From positions 2,243,935 through 2,307,934 of the forward strand of contig NC_012876.2 of assembly GCF_000003195.3 (NCBI RefSeq): a DNA stretch of 64,000 bases, read 5' to 3'. The number at the start of each line of letters is the position of its first letter. Position 1 is the stretch's first letter. The stretch comes from Sorghum bicolor (lineage: Eukaryota > Streptophyta > Magnoliopsida > Poales > Poaceae). Shown here piece after piece: positions 1 to 12,000 of this stretch. The position numbers and the translations under genes are program-made. The notes under the pieces are model-generated. The model worked only from the letters and a program-made list of their open reading frames with translations, was not told where the DNA came from and ran no database searches.

Positions 1-1140
1 TCCTGTCTTTCTACCTCCGTTTCTCTTTGGTCGTCCCACATCCCAACTGTGTGTGTGACGGATCCTACAGGCTTCCCCAAGCACGTACTGGCTTCCTCCC
101 ATGCATCCCATCCCATCCCATCTCATCTCATCCTCGATATCAATGTAGAGGCGGAGCTCCCCATATGGCACAGTGGGGCGGCTGCCCCAGCTACTTCTGG
201 TGCGAAGCCCCTAGTACCCTTTCTTCTTCCTCAGGTACGGTATGGTCATGATAAGCAGAGCTGCATAGGGCGGCGTTCGGCCTCTGACGGCGCAGCTGAA
301 ACTTATTTTTAGGAAAGAGCTGTGCAAGCGAACGCTAAAGGCCCAATAGTATAGAGCCCATCAGCCCAATAATTCTCCACCACATCAGGGAATCACTAGC
401 TGGTTTAATCCCTAATCCCCTAACTTTCCGAGCTCCAATGACAATTGGCGATGGTGTTCCCATCAGGAACTCAGGCCATCACCGCGCGCCCCTAGCGTGT
501 CATCATCGCCGCCGACCTAGCTGCAGCCTGCAGTACGCCGAAGCTTCTTGTCGTCGCCCGCTGGTGAACCATGGCGCCGCTCCCTGCCAGCCACCGACGC
601 CTCTTGGTGTTAACTGCACTGCACAGTGTCGCCGTCTCCTCACTGACGCCCTATGCCTATATATTCTACCTGCTGGAGCTTGTGCTAGACCACACGAGTC
701 CTGGAATCATCAACCGCCTTAAGAAGAACCAAATAGTTTCGATGCTTAGATTTTTTGGCGAGCTCCGCCACTGGACATCATCATCCCCGCCCCACCTCCA
801 TGACCATCAAGCTAAGCAGTCCATTTACGAGCTCCACCGCCGCCAACCGGCCATCTCATCCGGCCGCTGGCTGCATGCGGTCGTCGGCGACGCCCCCATG
901 CCCGCCCCACCCCGGCCACCTCTCGCTGATCAATGCACGCCTGCCGTGTGAGGCCACCTTCTCCGATCCTCTCCCCGTCCACCGACGACCTTCCAAAGCA
1001 CTATACCCTTTAATTAATTAAGGACCTGCCTGAGGTACTGGCAGGTCTCATCATCAGCAACTCTAACCCCAGAAACAAACAGAACGGAGAGCGCCGGCGG
1101 CCGGCGGAAGTCGATCATATGCTCACCGGCTCACCGCGTT
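1..1140. other. 5' edge of window, no gene recognised
   Basis: Positions 430-1000 are GC-rich and open on the plus strand in two overlapping frames (571-951 and 755-1021). Neither product shows a domain, repeat or family motif I recognise. Positions 100-130 carry a short run of CATCC/CATCT repeats. I see no convincing promoter or splice structure, so this is left as anonymous sequence that could be a decayed gene or part of one lying to the left. Confidence 0.3.
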
Positions 1141-1232
1141 ATTAAGCTTTCAACTTAATTAGAATCTGAGCTAGGCGTCTCGATTTTAGGACGTATACGT
1201 GTGCAAGAAGAATATATATACTATATAAATAG

Positions 1233-1426
1233 AAACTTAAAACTTGCCTGGGAATCAAAACGTCACCGCCAGGGGCTTGCCGTAGTCCTGCTTCGACGTC
1301 GTCTCCAGGCTGCTCCTCGACCTGCAGCTGCTGCTGGCCTTGGTCCGCCGCGCCATTGCATGGGCGCTCAGCTGGTGGTGGTGCTGCGGCGGCGGCGGAA
1401 CCCGGCATGACGATGGAGTCTTCCAT
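1233..1426 (-). CDS. possible first exon of a small unknown gene
   Basis: An ATG at 1426 opens a GC-rich frame starting MEDSIVMPGS, followed by Ala/Pro-rich and then Gln/Glu/Asp-rich sequence, about 60 residues before the composition turns AT-rich. A minus-strand TATA stretch (TATATATA, 1488-1496) sits about 65 bases upstream, a plausible core promoter distance. The frame runs into a CCCAG|GCAAGT match to the plant GC-AG donor near 1240-1245, so the gene may continue in exons to the left that I could not identify. No domain is recognised. It could also be a chance frame; the TATA box and sharp composition change are the only support. Confidence 0.3.
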
Positions 1427-1487
1427 TTTGTTGAATTTTCGTGATGATCGGGAGCTAGCTACTTTATCTTAGCTTGTGTTCGTTCTG

Positions 1488-1496
1488 TATATATAT
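1488..1496 (-). promoter_or_regulatory. TATA box upstream of the 1426 frame
   Basis: A minus-strand TATATATA lies about 65 bases before the ATG at 1426. Spacing fits a core promoter, but such strings are common in AT-rich grass DNA. Confidence 0.3.
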
Positions 1497-1822
1497 CGTG
1501 CGACGACCATCTGCCAGGCCCATCCAACTTAATTCGATTTTGGACGCGCTTTGGGTCAGGATCGCTTGCCTGCTGACTAGACTTTGTTCCAAACAGCCCG
1601 TTGAACACGTACTCAACAACTTGCCAACATGCTGGTTGTGTGTTTAGCCGTCGATCAGGTGTGGCATATTTGCCTGGTCAAGCTTCAGCTGCAGGACGTC
1701 ATCTTCGTGGCTGAAGAAAACACAATGCAGTGGTGGCTTAGGAGCAGGAAGCTGGTCCAAAGGTACTTCGATAGTTCGACGTGGCTTTGACTCGTTCTTC
1801 TTCCTGGTTCGATGGTCACTCT

Positions 1823-2597
1823 CAGGGCCGTCTTAGGGGTATGGATGGCCACAGGCCCATACCAAGAGGGGGCCTATAAGTTGATGTATGTATATAATAT
1901 TTATATAGTAATATATTTGGCCAACAAAATGAAATTTTAAAGATCCATATACTAATCATAAGTATTTAATCAAAAATTAGCTTGCATCACTTTCTATTCT
2001 AATATTCAGCTACTCCCAATCACTTCCAATACATGCTGTAAGTTAATTTTTTATTACTAGTACTGTATACTTTAATTATCATATTAAGGTTTTATTTGAA
2101 ATGACACATCTTTCGGAGCACTTGGGTAGAACTGTAGAAGCCACAAATTATAGCATGTCATTTAGTTTCAAAAACGGCTTTAGCTCCTCTAGTGTTAACC
2201 AGAAAACAAATCAGCCTCCTAAAGTGATCGGTAAGGATCCTATGGTTCAGAGTTGATGCCGCAGTCGAAGCCATGCCAATTACTCTCTCCATCCTAAATT
2301 ATAAGTCATTCTAAGAATCTTGGAGAGTCAAACTATCCTAAGTTTGACCAAATTTATATCATAAAATAATAATTATTATGATAACAATTAAGTATCATTA
2401 TATTCTTGCTTATTTATATTTTCATTATGTTATAAATCTTAGTATTTTTCTCTATAATTTTGGACAAACTTGAAAAAAATACTTTGACTGGAATGACTTA
2501 TAATTTAGAATGGAGGAAGTTGATTGTAAAAGGTTAGTTTGCTAGACCCTTGCTGCTCGCTTGCCCAAGGGCCCTAGGAATTCTTGAGACGGCCTGG
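1823..2597. mobile_element. hAT-like non-autonomous DNA element inside the LINE
   Basis: The termini are CAGGGCCGTC at the left and the inverted CCAGGCCGTC at the right. The flanks are 8-bp direct repeats (GTCACTCT at 1815-1822, ATCGCTCT at 2598-2605; two differences). An inverted end beginning CAG/CCAG with an 8-bp duplication is typical of hAT elements. The 775-bp body has no transposase frame, so it is non-autonomous. It interrupts the LINE coding tail and in turn holds a Stowaway-like MITE. Confidence 0.65.
2282..2521. mobile_element. Stowaway-like MITE
   Basis: About 240 bp with inverted ends (ACTCTCTCCATCCTAAATTA at the left, its complement with TAGAATGGAGGAAGT at the right) and an AT-rich core. 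The CTCCxTCC-type end beside a TA is the Stowaway (Tc1/mariner-derived) pattern of grasses. It lies within the hAT-like element. Confidence 0.7.
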
Positions 2598-2881
2598 ATC
2601 GCTCTGGAAAGAGCGCAACGCCCGCACCTTCGATCGAAGAACTGAGTCTGCGTCAGATCTTGCTACGTAGCGCCTTGCTGCTCTGCTTGCTCGGGTCTGA
2701 GCTAACCTGTGACTAGGAAGCAAAATTTGTTCACTATGTAATCTTCTCTTCAGCTTTTAGCTGCCTGTTTTGTTCTGCTTTGTGCCTTGGTAACCTATTT
2801 TTTACCGGTTGTTAACCCTCTTTCTACTTAATGAAAAACACGCCTAGACGTGGTCTCTAAAAAAACAACCTGCCAACATGC

Positions 2882-3864
2882 ATAAAGGTCACAGCTGCGC
2901 TAGCTAGCTAGTGGCACAAAGAAAATATATGTATTACTAGCTTGTTGGTACCCAGCATGCTATGCTAAACCAAGTCTTCCCTCCAAGCTTAATAACGCGG
3001 TCAGATTTGATTTTCGAACAGACATATCCACGTTTTTTATTAATAAAATCTTTACTGTAGGGGCCATGGCCCCTCCAGATTCCTTGAAAAAATCCGGCCA
3101 ACTGGATCTTGAGTCTAGCCGTGCATAGTTTTTTTTTGGCCCGTCTCTGTATTAATATGAAATACTTGGTAAGCACGTTCTCGAAAAAAGAAATCTTAAC
3201 CGACGAAAACCTCGCCGCGTAAGCTACAACGACATCTCCAACTGGTTCGATTACGTACGGATAGCTGATCTGTATCTCACGCAACCTAATTCCGCATGCA
3301 TGTATCAAGAACCTATTCTACTCCCTCCATTCCATAATAAAAGTACGCACAATAATTGCTAAGAATTCTCTGACTCGGCATATGTGTACCGTGTACGTCA
3401 TCCCTCGATTTCTTGATGACCTATGTGTATTGCCCTGACTCTAGCGCATGTGCATTACCAAATCGGCACGTCAGACCATGGACGAACGTGACGTGGATGG
3501 AAACAGCTGATGAACAAGAGAGGGATCGCGCGCATGCATGTTTTTAACTGCTAGTATTATTGATATGTGTCTTTATTTGGATGCACGAAGGGCCGTATTT
3601 TTTGTGTCAGCTAGCAGTGTTTTTCTCTCACAATAAATCAGCCGTTTCAGACCAACAAATATGCCGATAAAATTAAATTTTGAGATTGATCTGAGTACAA
3701 TTAGTGACAGCAATGCATGCATGGAGTATATGCGGCGACGACTTCCTTTGTCAACTGGACGCCTTCAGAAGCTACACTACGTATACTTTCATGCAAGTTG
3801 CTGATCGATCCAACGCAATTAGTGACTAAAGCAATATAAACTAAAAATATTATATTATTCCTTA
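2882..3864. other. intergenic, retroelement 3' tail debris
   Basis: No gene is seen. Around 3120-3190 is a T-run followed by sequence resembling a LINE 3' UTR that ends in an A-rich stretch (about 3183-3189). Near 3322-3350 is the start of a Stowaway-type end (CTCCCTCCATTCC) without a visible partner. The rest is anonymous. Confidence 0.35.
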
Positions 3865-4107
3865 GGTCTTGTTTAGATCCAATTTTTTTTTTTGGATTTT
3901 GACACTAGTATTTTCGCTTTTATTTGACAAACATTGTCCAATCATAGAGTAACTAGGTTTAAAAGATTCGTCTCGCGATTTACAGGCAAACTGTGTAATT
4001 AGTTTTTATTTTCATCTATATTTAATGCTTCATATATGTGCCGCAAGATTCGATATGACGAGGAATCTTGAAAAGTTTTTATTTTTTGGGGTGAACTAAA
4101 CAAGGCC
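3865..4107. mobile_element. Tourist-like MITE (GGCCTTGTTTAG family)
   Basis: Inverted ends GGTCTTGTTTAG and, read from the other side, GGCCTTGTTTAG bound a 243-bp AT-rich body. The internal landmark 'agattcgtctcgcgattta' recurs in the other copies of this family in the window (4419, 8981, 42836, 62557, 62801). The family fits the PIF/Harbinger Tourist-like group, although the 3-bp flanks here (TTA, TGA) do not match. Confidence 0.6.
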
Positions 4108-4418
4108 TGATCATTCATGGCGCGGCATGACCTGTACAAGTGGCCACATGGATGCATGCAACTTGGGAAGAAGAAAATAAACCAAAATTTGCTGACTTGT
4201 ACTAGTTAAAAAAAAAGCTCTTGTACTGAACATTTTAAAAAAGTTATTACAAAAGTCCTTAGTTATCAACCGAGCATTTCTTATAATAAACCCTTTAAAC
4301 AAACTCTGTTTGAGTATAATTTGATAAAATTTTGTTTATAATAGTATTAATTTCCTGATGAATATATTTTAATCATTCAAGACAATATATATCTAGGTAT
4401 AAAAAATGTTCTGCCTTA

Positions 4419-4627
4419 GGCTTTGTTTAGTTCACTCCAAAATCCAAAAACTTTTTAAGATTCCACGTACATCGAATCTTGCAGCATATATATAGAGCAT
4501 TAAATATAGATAAAATAAATAACTAATTATATAGTTTACCTATAATTTGCGAGACGAATCTTTTAAACCTAGCTAGTCTTACATTGGACAATAATTACCA
4601 CATAGAAACGAAAGTGCTATAGTAGAC
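4419..4627. mobile_element. Tourist-like MITE, right end missing
   Basis: Starts GGCTTTGTTTAGTTCACTCC and carries the shared internal block including 'gagacgaatcttttaaacct', but the inverted right end is absent, so it is a truncated copy of the 3865 family. Confidence 0.5.
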
Positions 4628-5249
4628 CAAAAATTTACCTTTGTATCTTGATGAGCCGTAACCCTTTTTGGCACAATCCTTCTATTTCTAGGCCTTGGCC
4701 CGCACGCCCGTTAGTTTTCGTCTTGGGCTTTGCCCAGTTCTCAAGTTGGGCCGGACCTTTAGCTCGCTCGCAGCAGCCCAACTCGTTTTCCCGTCTGCCG
4801 CCGTGCATCTCCCGCCGTGTAGGCAAGAATTCTTGCATTTTTGCTTTTTTCCATAGCTCGTGTGAAACAAGAAGATCACTGCCTTCACGGGCATCCTAAT
4901 TTTCGAAACCACTACAATGCGACATCACTGAGACACCCAAGCAAAATTATGCCATGGCTACGTGCTTCAAGAGACCCTATTTTATTATTAGTCCGTTGAC
5001 ACACTGTTAAATGTTACTCGGTGACTAGTCATGTCTATTTAACTGTCAATTTATTGATCGTGTATCCTGTTTAAGTGGTTGTGTAAATCAAATAAACACT
5101 AAATGACAGGTGCCTGACCTTTTACCATATAGCATTTTGGTGAACGTTGCCAAGAGGTGGACCCTGGATTTGCTAATCCTTTGACACCTATCCGTGTGCT
5201 ACTCCCACTACCTAGCCTTTGCTCCCTCCACAGGTCCATCCGCTCATAA
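4628..5249. other. intergenic, nothing recognised
   Basis: Positions 4640-4890 are GC-richer and open on both strands, without recognisable protein motifs. I see no promoter-exon structure. Confidence 0.25.
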
Positions 5250-6215
5250 AGATGGCAATGGAGAATTCGTCGTCGGGTGTCAGGCCACCACCCCCGTCCC
5301 CATGGGGAAGGAATTTCCACATCCCCGTTCCCGTTCCCATGAATGTTGTCGGAGGAAACTTCTTCATCATCCTCGTCCCCGTGCGGGAAAAAAAATTCCC
5401 CATGGGGATCCTCATCCTCGTATAAATGTATTAGAGATATCAACAAGGATCGAGGAATAATCAAGCAAGATTTCACATTGCATGTCGATTTCTAAGAGAC
5501 ATCAATTTCGCATCACAAAAATTCCAATGAAATTACAAAGCAGAAATAAAGAAGAGATCCAAAAGGGCATAAGGCCATGAATGTTCAGAACCTAGGCTTC
5601 TAGATTCCATCTTCAGATCAATCTTCCGTGAGTCCATGAACCACTAACGAGGCTTGAATGCTTTGTGTTGAGTCTGGTGCTTCGGTCTTGCAGCAAGAGG
5701 AAGGGAAGAGTAGTGAGAGGGGTGGTAGATGGGGATCTCATCCGCATGTTTATGCTAGGCTGCTGGCGCATGAGCAGCGCAGATGCCTAGTGACCAGCCG
5801 ATGAGTCGACGGATCAATCACGTTGGTGGAACTAGTGGGGGCGTGGTGCACTAGTGTTGTTGTGCTAGAGGCGGCGGGCGACAACAAGGGGTAGAACTGA
5901 ATGTCGAAGCCGCCTGAACTGGAAGAAGAGGAACAAATAGAGTCGCCCGGTTAGGTCTATGGAATTAGGGTTAGTGATGCAGGGCTCGATTATATACTAC
6001 TAATGCTGCTGGGCCTTTAGATGGGCCTAAGCGCCTAGCTAGTTGTCTCCCCGCACGTGTGCCTGAATGCACAGCGGTGCGGGTAGCGGGGAACATGGTC
6101 GGAGATCACGTAACCATCCCCGTCCCCGCCATCGCTGACGGGGATAGAAATTGTACTAAACTAATCCCCGTGAGGTATAATTTACTCCCATCCTCGTCCC
6201 ATAATAATATCCGCT
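5250..6215. mobile_element. repeat with 'gatggcaatggg' / CCCCGTCCCC ends
   Basis: Left end AAAGATGGCAATGGAGAATT is followed by C/G-rich CCCGTCCCCATGGGG blocks. The right part (6110-6215) has inverted counterparts such as CCCCGTCCCCGCCATCGCTG. This matches a widespread plant repeat type whose ends start with GATGGCAA and carry GGGGA/TCCCC runs. No transposase is seen. The boundaries are approximate because no clear target duplication is visible. Confidence 0.4.
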
Positions 6216-7255
6216 CAGCACACATCTACTCCATAGCTCCATTTGAATAAGCCTTTGTTCATGTAATGCATGATTGCAAGTATAGGGCCAAACATGGTCA
6301 TTTATTTACTTCCTTGGTAAACCCCCCCCCCCCCTCTCCTAAACGACTATTATTGTAGGAGTAAGTTCGTCGAATTGGTTTGTTGAGCATACGAATTGGG
6401 CCAAATTGGCTGATTGGACTGCTGAATGCATGTTCTCCCAGGCATTGAACTCCCAAATAATATCGTCTTGCACATTTGGGGTGAGGTGTGATTTTTCCCA
6501 CAAATTAATCAATAAAATGAGGTTTAAGCCCATAATCCAGCAGTCTTCTAGGATATATAGGATAGCTTCCTGTACTAACGAGATCAGTGAAAAGTGATCA
6601 CCGTCGTCCACATACGCCAACAACAGTTCCCCATGCTAGCTGCCATGCCCATGCATGGTTCCATCCAGCACCCATGCTTTGGTATAGGACAAGCACAAGC
6701 GTCTGTGCGTTCTCCATTCTGTGTCTCCCCGTATGATCATCTATGATGCATGTGTAGATTCATGGCACCGGACGCTCGGTGCACGTATCTCGAGTGATCT
6801 GCCGGACGGGAAGGCACAACAGCTTGTGTGACACAGTGAGTCAGTGAGCAGCCAAGGGGGCCCTGCACCGAGAATATAATGTTACCGTGCAAATTGCTCC
6901 GCCGTTGCAGCAATGCCATGCTGACACGTGACATGGTGCAAGTGATTCACTGGTGTTTTACTGAAGCTGCGGCTTAATCTGATGGGATTGCACGTGCATG
7001 TGGCGTCAGACGCCTGCAAATTAGCCGTCAGCACCGTCATTCTTATTCTATAATCTGCAGCAAAACACCGACCATTCCTGATTTTGCTCCTGCAGACCTG
7101 GACGGAGATGAGATCGATCGTAATAGCATTAGTTAACTCACACCGAGGGTACTTGTTGTCCCATCAAGATTAAGACTTGGAGACAAACATAACAGCAGAA
7201 TTAATACTAGTACCCGCACTGATCCTGATCCGTACTCAATCATCCATGCCCTTTA
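6216..7255. other. intergenic, nothing recognised
   Basis: Mixed composition with a C-run at about 6320-6335. No convincing coding frame, RNA or mobile-element termini were found. Confidence 0.25.
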
Positions 7256-7629
7256 TCACTCCATTCCAAGTTATGTCTTTTTTATACATATAGTTTGCTA
7301 TTCCTTCTGTTCATAAAATAATGCAATTTTCGTATTTCAAAAGTCAAACGGTTTGAATTTTGATGAAACTATTATATAACATTCATGATACAAAATAAAT
7401 TTCATTAGATTAGTTATAGGATATATTTTTTTATCATAGATTTATTTGAAGACATAAATACTAATATTATTTATTATAATTTTGATCAAATTTGAACTAG
7501 TTGACTAATATGAATCCCATAACTGTATTCTTTAGTGGGCACAGGGTGTATGCATCTAGACATACAATATGTCTAGATACATATAAAATTATGTCTAAAA
7601 GAAAGTCATAATTTGGAACCAAGGGAATA
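7256..7629. mobile_element. nested pair of Stowaway-like MITEs
   Basis: The outer element runs from CACTCCATTCCAAGTTATG to its inverted partner CATAATTTGGAACCAAGGGA. Within it, about 7302-7550, is a second AT-rich MITE starting CCTTCTGTTCATAAAATAA and ending near GTATTCTTTAGTGGGCACAG. The outer ends pair better if the inner block is removed, so the inner one came later. Inner borders are approximate. Confidence 0.5.
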
Positions 7630-7802
7630 GCAAACATATGTGTAACGAAACACAATATATCTTGAAATCAAATACTAGATCATCACTAGAAGCAAGTTGT
7701 TCTAATTTATATAAGCACTGTATGGATCATGAATATGGAAATATGGACGGTGCAAGAGCAGATTGCGGACCTGAGAAAATTTTCACTCTAACTTCACTAT
7801 TT

Positions 7803-7930
7803 AATATTAGATATAGATAGATATAGATATAGATATAGATACAAATACAGATATAAATATAAATATAAATATAAATACAGATACAAATGATATAGATATA
7901 TAAATATATAGATATAGATAGATAAAAAAA
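7803..7930. repeat. (ATAGAT/ATAAAT)n microsatellite
   Basis: A degenerate six-base repeat tract of the ATATAG/ATAAAT type. It is similar in unit to the larger tract at 33,755-33,936 but independent of it. Confidence 0.85.
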
Positions 7931-8144
7931 GATTTTGCCATTTATCTGTTGATAGATTTTTCATATTTCTATATATTTTATTGTGCTTTAAGATTTGTGC
8001 TGTCTACTAGGTTACATTTATTAAAAAAATCTGATAGATTTGATCACATAAAATATATCAACAAACACTACCATAAAAAATAGATTGTTAAGGCTGCGTC
8101 GTAATAATTCAAAAAAAAAAAAGAGGCCCTGCGTGTCGTCGTGC

Positions 8145-8152
8145 TATAAAAA
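8145..8152 (+). promoter_or_regulatory. TATA box of the 8285 gene
   Basis: TATAAAAA lies 140 bases before the ATG at 8285, just upstream of where the sequence changes from AT-rich to GC-rich. This implies a transcription start near 8175-8180 and a leader of about 105 bases. Confidence 0.6.
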
Positions 8153-8284
8153 GGCGTCTTCCACTCCAGTCTTGTCTCGGAGCCCATCATCCAAGTCCGG
8201 TAACCAACTCCACATCTCCAGTCATCGAGACACCCAGCGATCGAGCTAGGAGGGGATCCATCGTCACACCTCGATCGATCGTCC

Positions 8285-8572
8285 ATGGTGCAGCGGCCCA
8301 TCGTCGTCAACTCCGCCGCTCCGGGCGAACGGCGGCAGGCCATGGCGGAGACGAGCAAGGTCAAGAGGAGGCCCGACGCGATGACGGCGATCAAGTCGCG
8401 GATGCTGCGGTGCAGCGGCGCCAAGGCCGACCATGGCCGGTTCAAGCGCGGCTACCTCGCCACGGCCGGCTGCGGCGGCGCCGCCGTCGACTCCACCGTC
8501 TTCTTCTACCTCGCTTGCATCGTCTGCACCCCGCGGCCGTCGGTCTCGATCGGCGTCCAGGAACTGAAGTAA
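8285..8572 (+). CDS. small intron-less gene, unknown product (95 aa)
   Basis: The ATG at 8285 has a strong context (TCCATGG) and the frame ends with TAA at 8570-8572. Composition is GC-rich at third positions, unlike the flanks, and a TATAAAAA box lies at the right distance upstream. The product is basic in its first two thirds, with Arg/Lys clusters around residues 20-55. It ends in a short hydrophobic, Cys-containing stretch (about residues 60-82: G-C-G-G-A, FFYLACIVC) that could be a membrane or buried segment. I do not recognise a family; it could be a grass-restricted small protein. An in-frame second ATG (residue 20) and overlapping frames on both strands exist, but the promoter position favours this start. 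Confidence 0.55.
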   Translation: MVQRPIVVNSAAPGERRQAMAETSKVKRRPDAMTAIKSRMLRCSGAKADHGRFKRGYLATAGCGGAAVDSTVFFYLACIVCTPRPSVSIGVQELK

Positions 8573-8980
8573 TTCATGAGTTGGCAATGCAAGCCGCCCC
8601 AAGGCATCTACGTACGAGAGTAGTGCCTTTGTGTGCTGTGTACTGCTGTAGTCAGCAATGTAGTAACCGTTTGGTTTTTTTTTTTCTTTTTTGAAAGGTT
8701 AAATTAGTGATCATCATGCTGCTCCTCATTTGTCGTTTCTGTTCAATTCCCTCGGATGCTGATGCTGTTTCTGCAAGCTCCAGCCCGATCCCTGCGACCC
8801 TGCTGCGTCAGGGGCTGATCAGGCATGGTTAAAAAATTGTCTGATTAATTGCTAGCTATTTATTACTAGTGATATATCACCTACAAGCAATCAAGTATCT
8901 CACTAGTGAGACCATTAGAAGTTAGCACACCCTATTCTGTGACGAATTTTTTTGGAGTCTATGCCTGGGGGCTTGTTTAT
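8573..8980. other. downstream flank of the 8285 gene
   Basis: AT-rich sequence with a T-run at 8672-8690. No other gene or repeat border is evident. Confidence 0.25.
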
Positions 8981-9097
8981 GGCCTTGTTTACTTTCAAAG
9001 TTTTTTGCAAAATAGAAATAGTAACACTTTTATTTATATTTGACAAATATTGTCTAATCATAGACTAACTAAACTCAAAAGATTCGTCTCTCAAAAG
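8981..9097. mobile_element. Tourist-like MITE fragment
   Basis: Begins GGCCTTGTTTAC and contains the shared family block ending AAAGATTCGTCTC, then stops abruptly. Left part of the same family as 3865-4107. Confidence 0.5.
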
Positions 9098-12000
9098 ATC
9101 TTCTCCCTCCTCAATCTTTCAGCATAAATCTGAAGTATATATGTAGACCCTCCAATGCATCTGCTGTTTGACGTACGACAACTGAAGACCGACCGGGACC
9201 ATATATAACATGTACTGCTGCGGTGGGATCACTTATACTGCACGTTCTACGTACACGTACTTCATAACTTCGTGTCGCGTGAGTTTTAAGTCCAGTGATC
9301 AGCAAGAGGAATGAATCCGACATCCTTTTTGAACCGGCCTCCGCGATTAGCCAACATTCTTTTAAATTTGAGTTCCTTCATATGCTATATATAACCATGA
9401 TTTTTTAATGGGAATCTCCATTTGCTAGCCGGTATTAACTGTTGTTGGCCATGTTATTTTCACAATGCTGGTTCTATTAAAACCGACGGTGATAATTTGA
9501 TAATACGGTGACCTGTCCATACGTGGTCTTTGAAAAGAAAAGATATATTTGCATTAAGATAATATTCGCATATAAATGTTGAAAGAATTGTCCAAGTTTT
9601 TGTATAAATATTATATTATTCTAGACCTAGAGCATAAAAACAATGTAAAAAAGCTATGAACCAAAAATGACGAAGTAAATATACAAATTGACCAGAGTTC
9701 ATGTGCACCAAGTAAGTTAGGCAAAAAATCAGTCTAAATCGCTAGAAAAAATAAAAAAAAAATTAAAACATCATGCATGTCTCTCTAAGTCTTGAGAACA
9801 AAAAAAATAGTGAATCAAATGTATAGGTAAAATTTGAAAAGAGTTTAAGGATGTCTCACAAACTCACATCTCAATCTCAACTCCTTCAAAGGTTCAAAGG
9901 GGCAAACCTCCCCCTCCCTCTATTGTTGCTATTTCTCACCAACAAGTGAGCCAAAAAATGTCATGAAGAGCCAGCCGACCATACAATCGTGAGGAGGAAG
10001 AAGGTATTTGTAGGGTGTTATTTTTAGGGCCAGTTAACTAAGAGAAGCATGTTTGTAAATATATAATAGACATGGTTTTGTTAACTCAATTGTCTTGGTA
10101 ATTGGGTTCTTCTAGAGCCGATTCGGTAAGACGTCCATCCCTAAAAATCCCATTTAAGGGATAGTTCTCTTAACGAAACCGCATCTAGAAATGGTGGGGA
10201 AATTTATTAATGGAAGCGCCCCTGAAAATTGATTTCTAGCAACATCTTTATAGCTACAGTGCATGCCGCAATGGTTAGAGATAGTTTCCTAAGTGGACCG
10301 CCTCTATTAGAAAGGGTGTCGTCTGTAAAAAAATATACTAGTGTGGTGCTCCCAAGATGCAGCTCGAACCATATGTTCATATATCTTCCAGGTCGGCCAT
10401 TGGCTCATGCTTTTTGCATTGCTTTTCCCCTTGTTTTCCATGAGTGTCAGGAGTAAACTCATATGAACATTTTTTTATGTGCACGGCATCAATGCTATAG
10501 AGAACTACTAAGTGTATCTAGTAAGGTACTTTCCATTGAATTCCCTTTTTCTTTCACCTATTCTTATCAGCACCTTCTTTATCGTCCTTTCACACTATAC
10601 CACACATCAAAAGTAGCATCAGACAATAATCACCTTCTTTATTGCATGATTTTTTTTCCAAGGGAAGTGTTTTCTTCCCATGTCTAACATCAACATCATT
10701 TACCTGGTCATAGACACATATCACCCTGTGAAATGTCTCGGAGTGGAGCTATCACCTTCATGCCATCAAACTGATTGCATGTGCTGGTACAGATGAGATT
10801 GGAGAAGGAAACAATGATGCCTTATGTACATCCTCTTCTTGGTTATTCAACCAAAGATTCTCGATGTCATCTAAGCACCGGAAGCAATCTTTGTCTCCAT
10901 TAAACTGCCGCAAGCAAAAAAATGTCCCAAAATATAAGTGACAGTGCTTACCGCAATGGCACGTAGAATGAATGACTCTCACTAGAACCTACTATTTATC
11001 TTAACACCGTATAATCAGAGTATCTTCAGATCATCCATAGGAGCATCCTCATACATGTCAATGTCATTCCCTAGATGCAGAACTGAGATCAAAACTTATT
11101 TTATCTTGTTACAAAAATATGTTGGAAGGTTGTAGATAGACGACAACACAAGCCAGATGCTATGTGAGTGGGTCCATACCATCCATGTAATTGCAAAAAC
11201 GAATATTCCTTGGCTCATAAAAAAATGCATGCTTGAAATCAATGGCACACCACTGAACAACATCAAATGGATGCTATATAGATAAATACCAATCTTGTGT
11301 GCTTCCTTGTGCCAATTAAAAATAGTTTTGCATATTTTGTGATTGCTTTCTCTTTTCATCACCCCTTGGGAGCTCTAGCAAAATACCGTGCCTCCTATAG
11401 GGGAGGTCCATTCCTCCTCTTCTCACCACCCCATCATTTTTTTGTTTGTATCATCAAAAAACAGACAAGACACAGTCAGTCCAACAAGCATGGATTTTCT
11501 CAACCATCAATCCCATAGGGCAAACAATTTGCCTGGCAGAATATATGGTCTTTGGTATCACATTCCTCTTTATAAGCATGTATCTCAGAAAGTGTAGCAA
11601 TTTATGGAACCTCTAATATTTTCAATGATGTGTTTTCTTCAACTGGAGTAGCTTGAGAGAAGCAAACAATACTTCTCCTTGCAGCTCAAATAGAGTGGGT
11701 CCTCACATTGAAAACCAACCTATTCAACTCCCTAAACTGAGATTAGTGTACTCATCAAATTAAACCCTATGGCATCATGCACCATGTTCTCTAGATTTCT
11801 TGGCCATATGGACATAGATAGTTGGCACCAATATTAGCAAGGTCATCATCACTAAGATTTTGATTGTCAAATGATATGATCTTTCCTTGCCATCCTAACT
11901 TGCAAAATTCCCATAGAATCCTTCCTCATCCTAAATGATATGACTACCCAGAGAATCCATGATCCAAGCAACCAGCATGCAAGTCCTGAACAACACCTTA

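Larger units (their letters stand above)
1616..2881 (+). mobile_element. 5'-truncated LINE with 17-bp target duplication
   Basis: The body (1633-2864) ends in an A-run and is flanked by direct repeats at 1616-1632 and 2865-2881, 17 bp with one mismatch. This is the signature of target-primed reverse transcription by a non-LTR element. The coding remnant is the extreme C-terminal end of a plant LINE polyprotein, including a W-K-E-R-N-x-R-T-F motif at about 2605-2635, followed by a 3' UTR. The body is split by a hAT-like element (1823-2597); the coding motif resumes on the far side, showing the order of insertion. Only the 3' end of the LINE is present, as is usual for these insertions. Confidence 0.75.

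Noticed and set aside
5194..5476. several overlapping frames on both strands
   Set aside because: They arise from the CCCGTCCCC-type repeat blocks, which stay open in many frames.
10758..11362. decayed transposase or host gene on the minus strand
   Set aside because: Protein-like stretches are present but too short and degenerate to assign a family.
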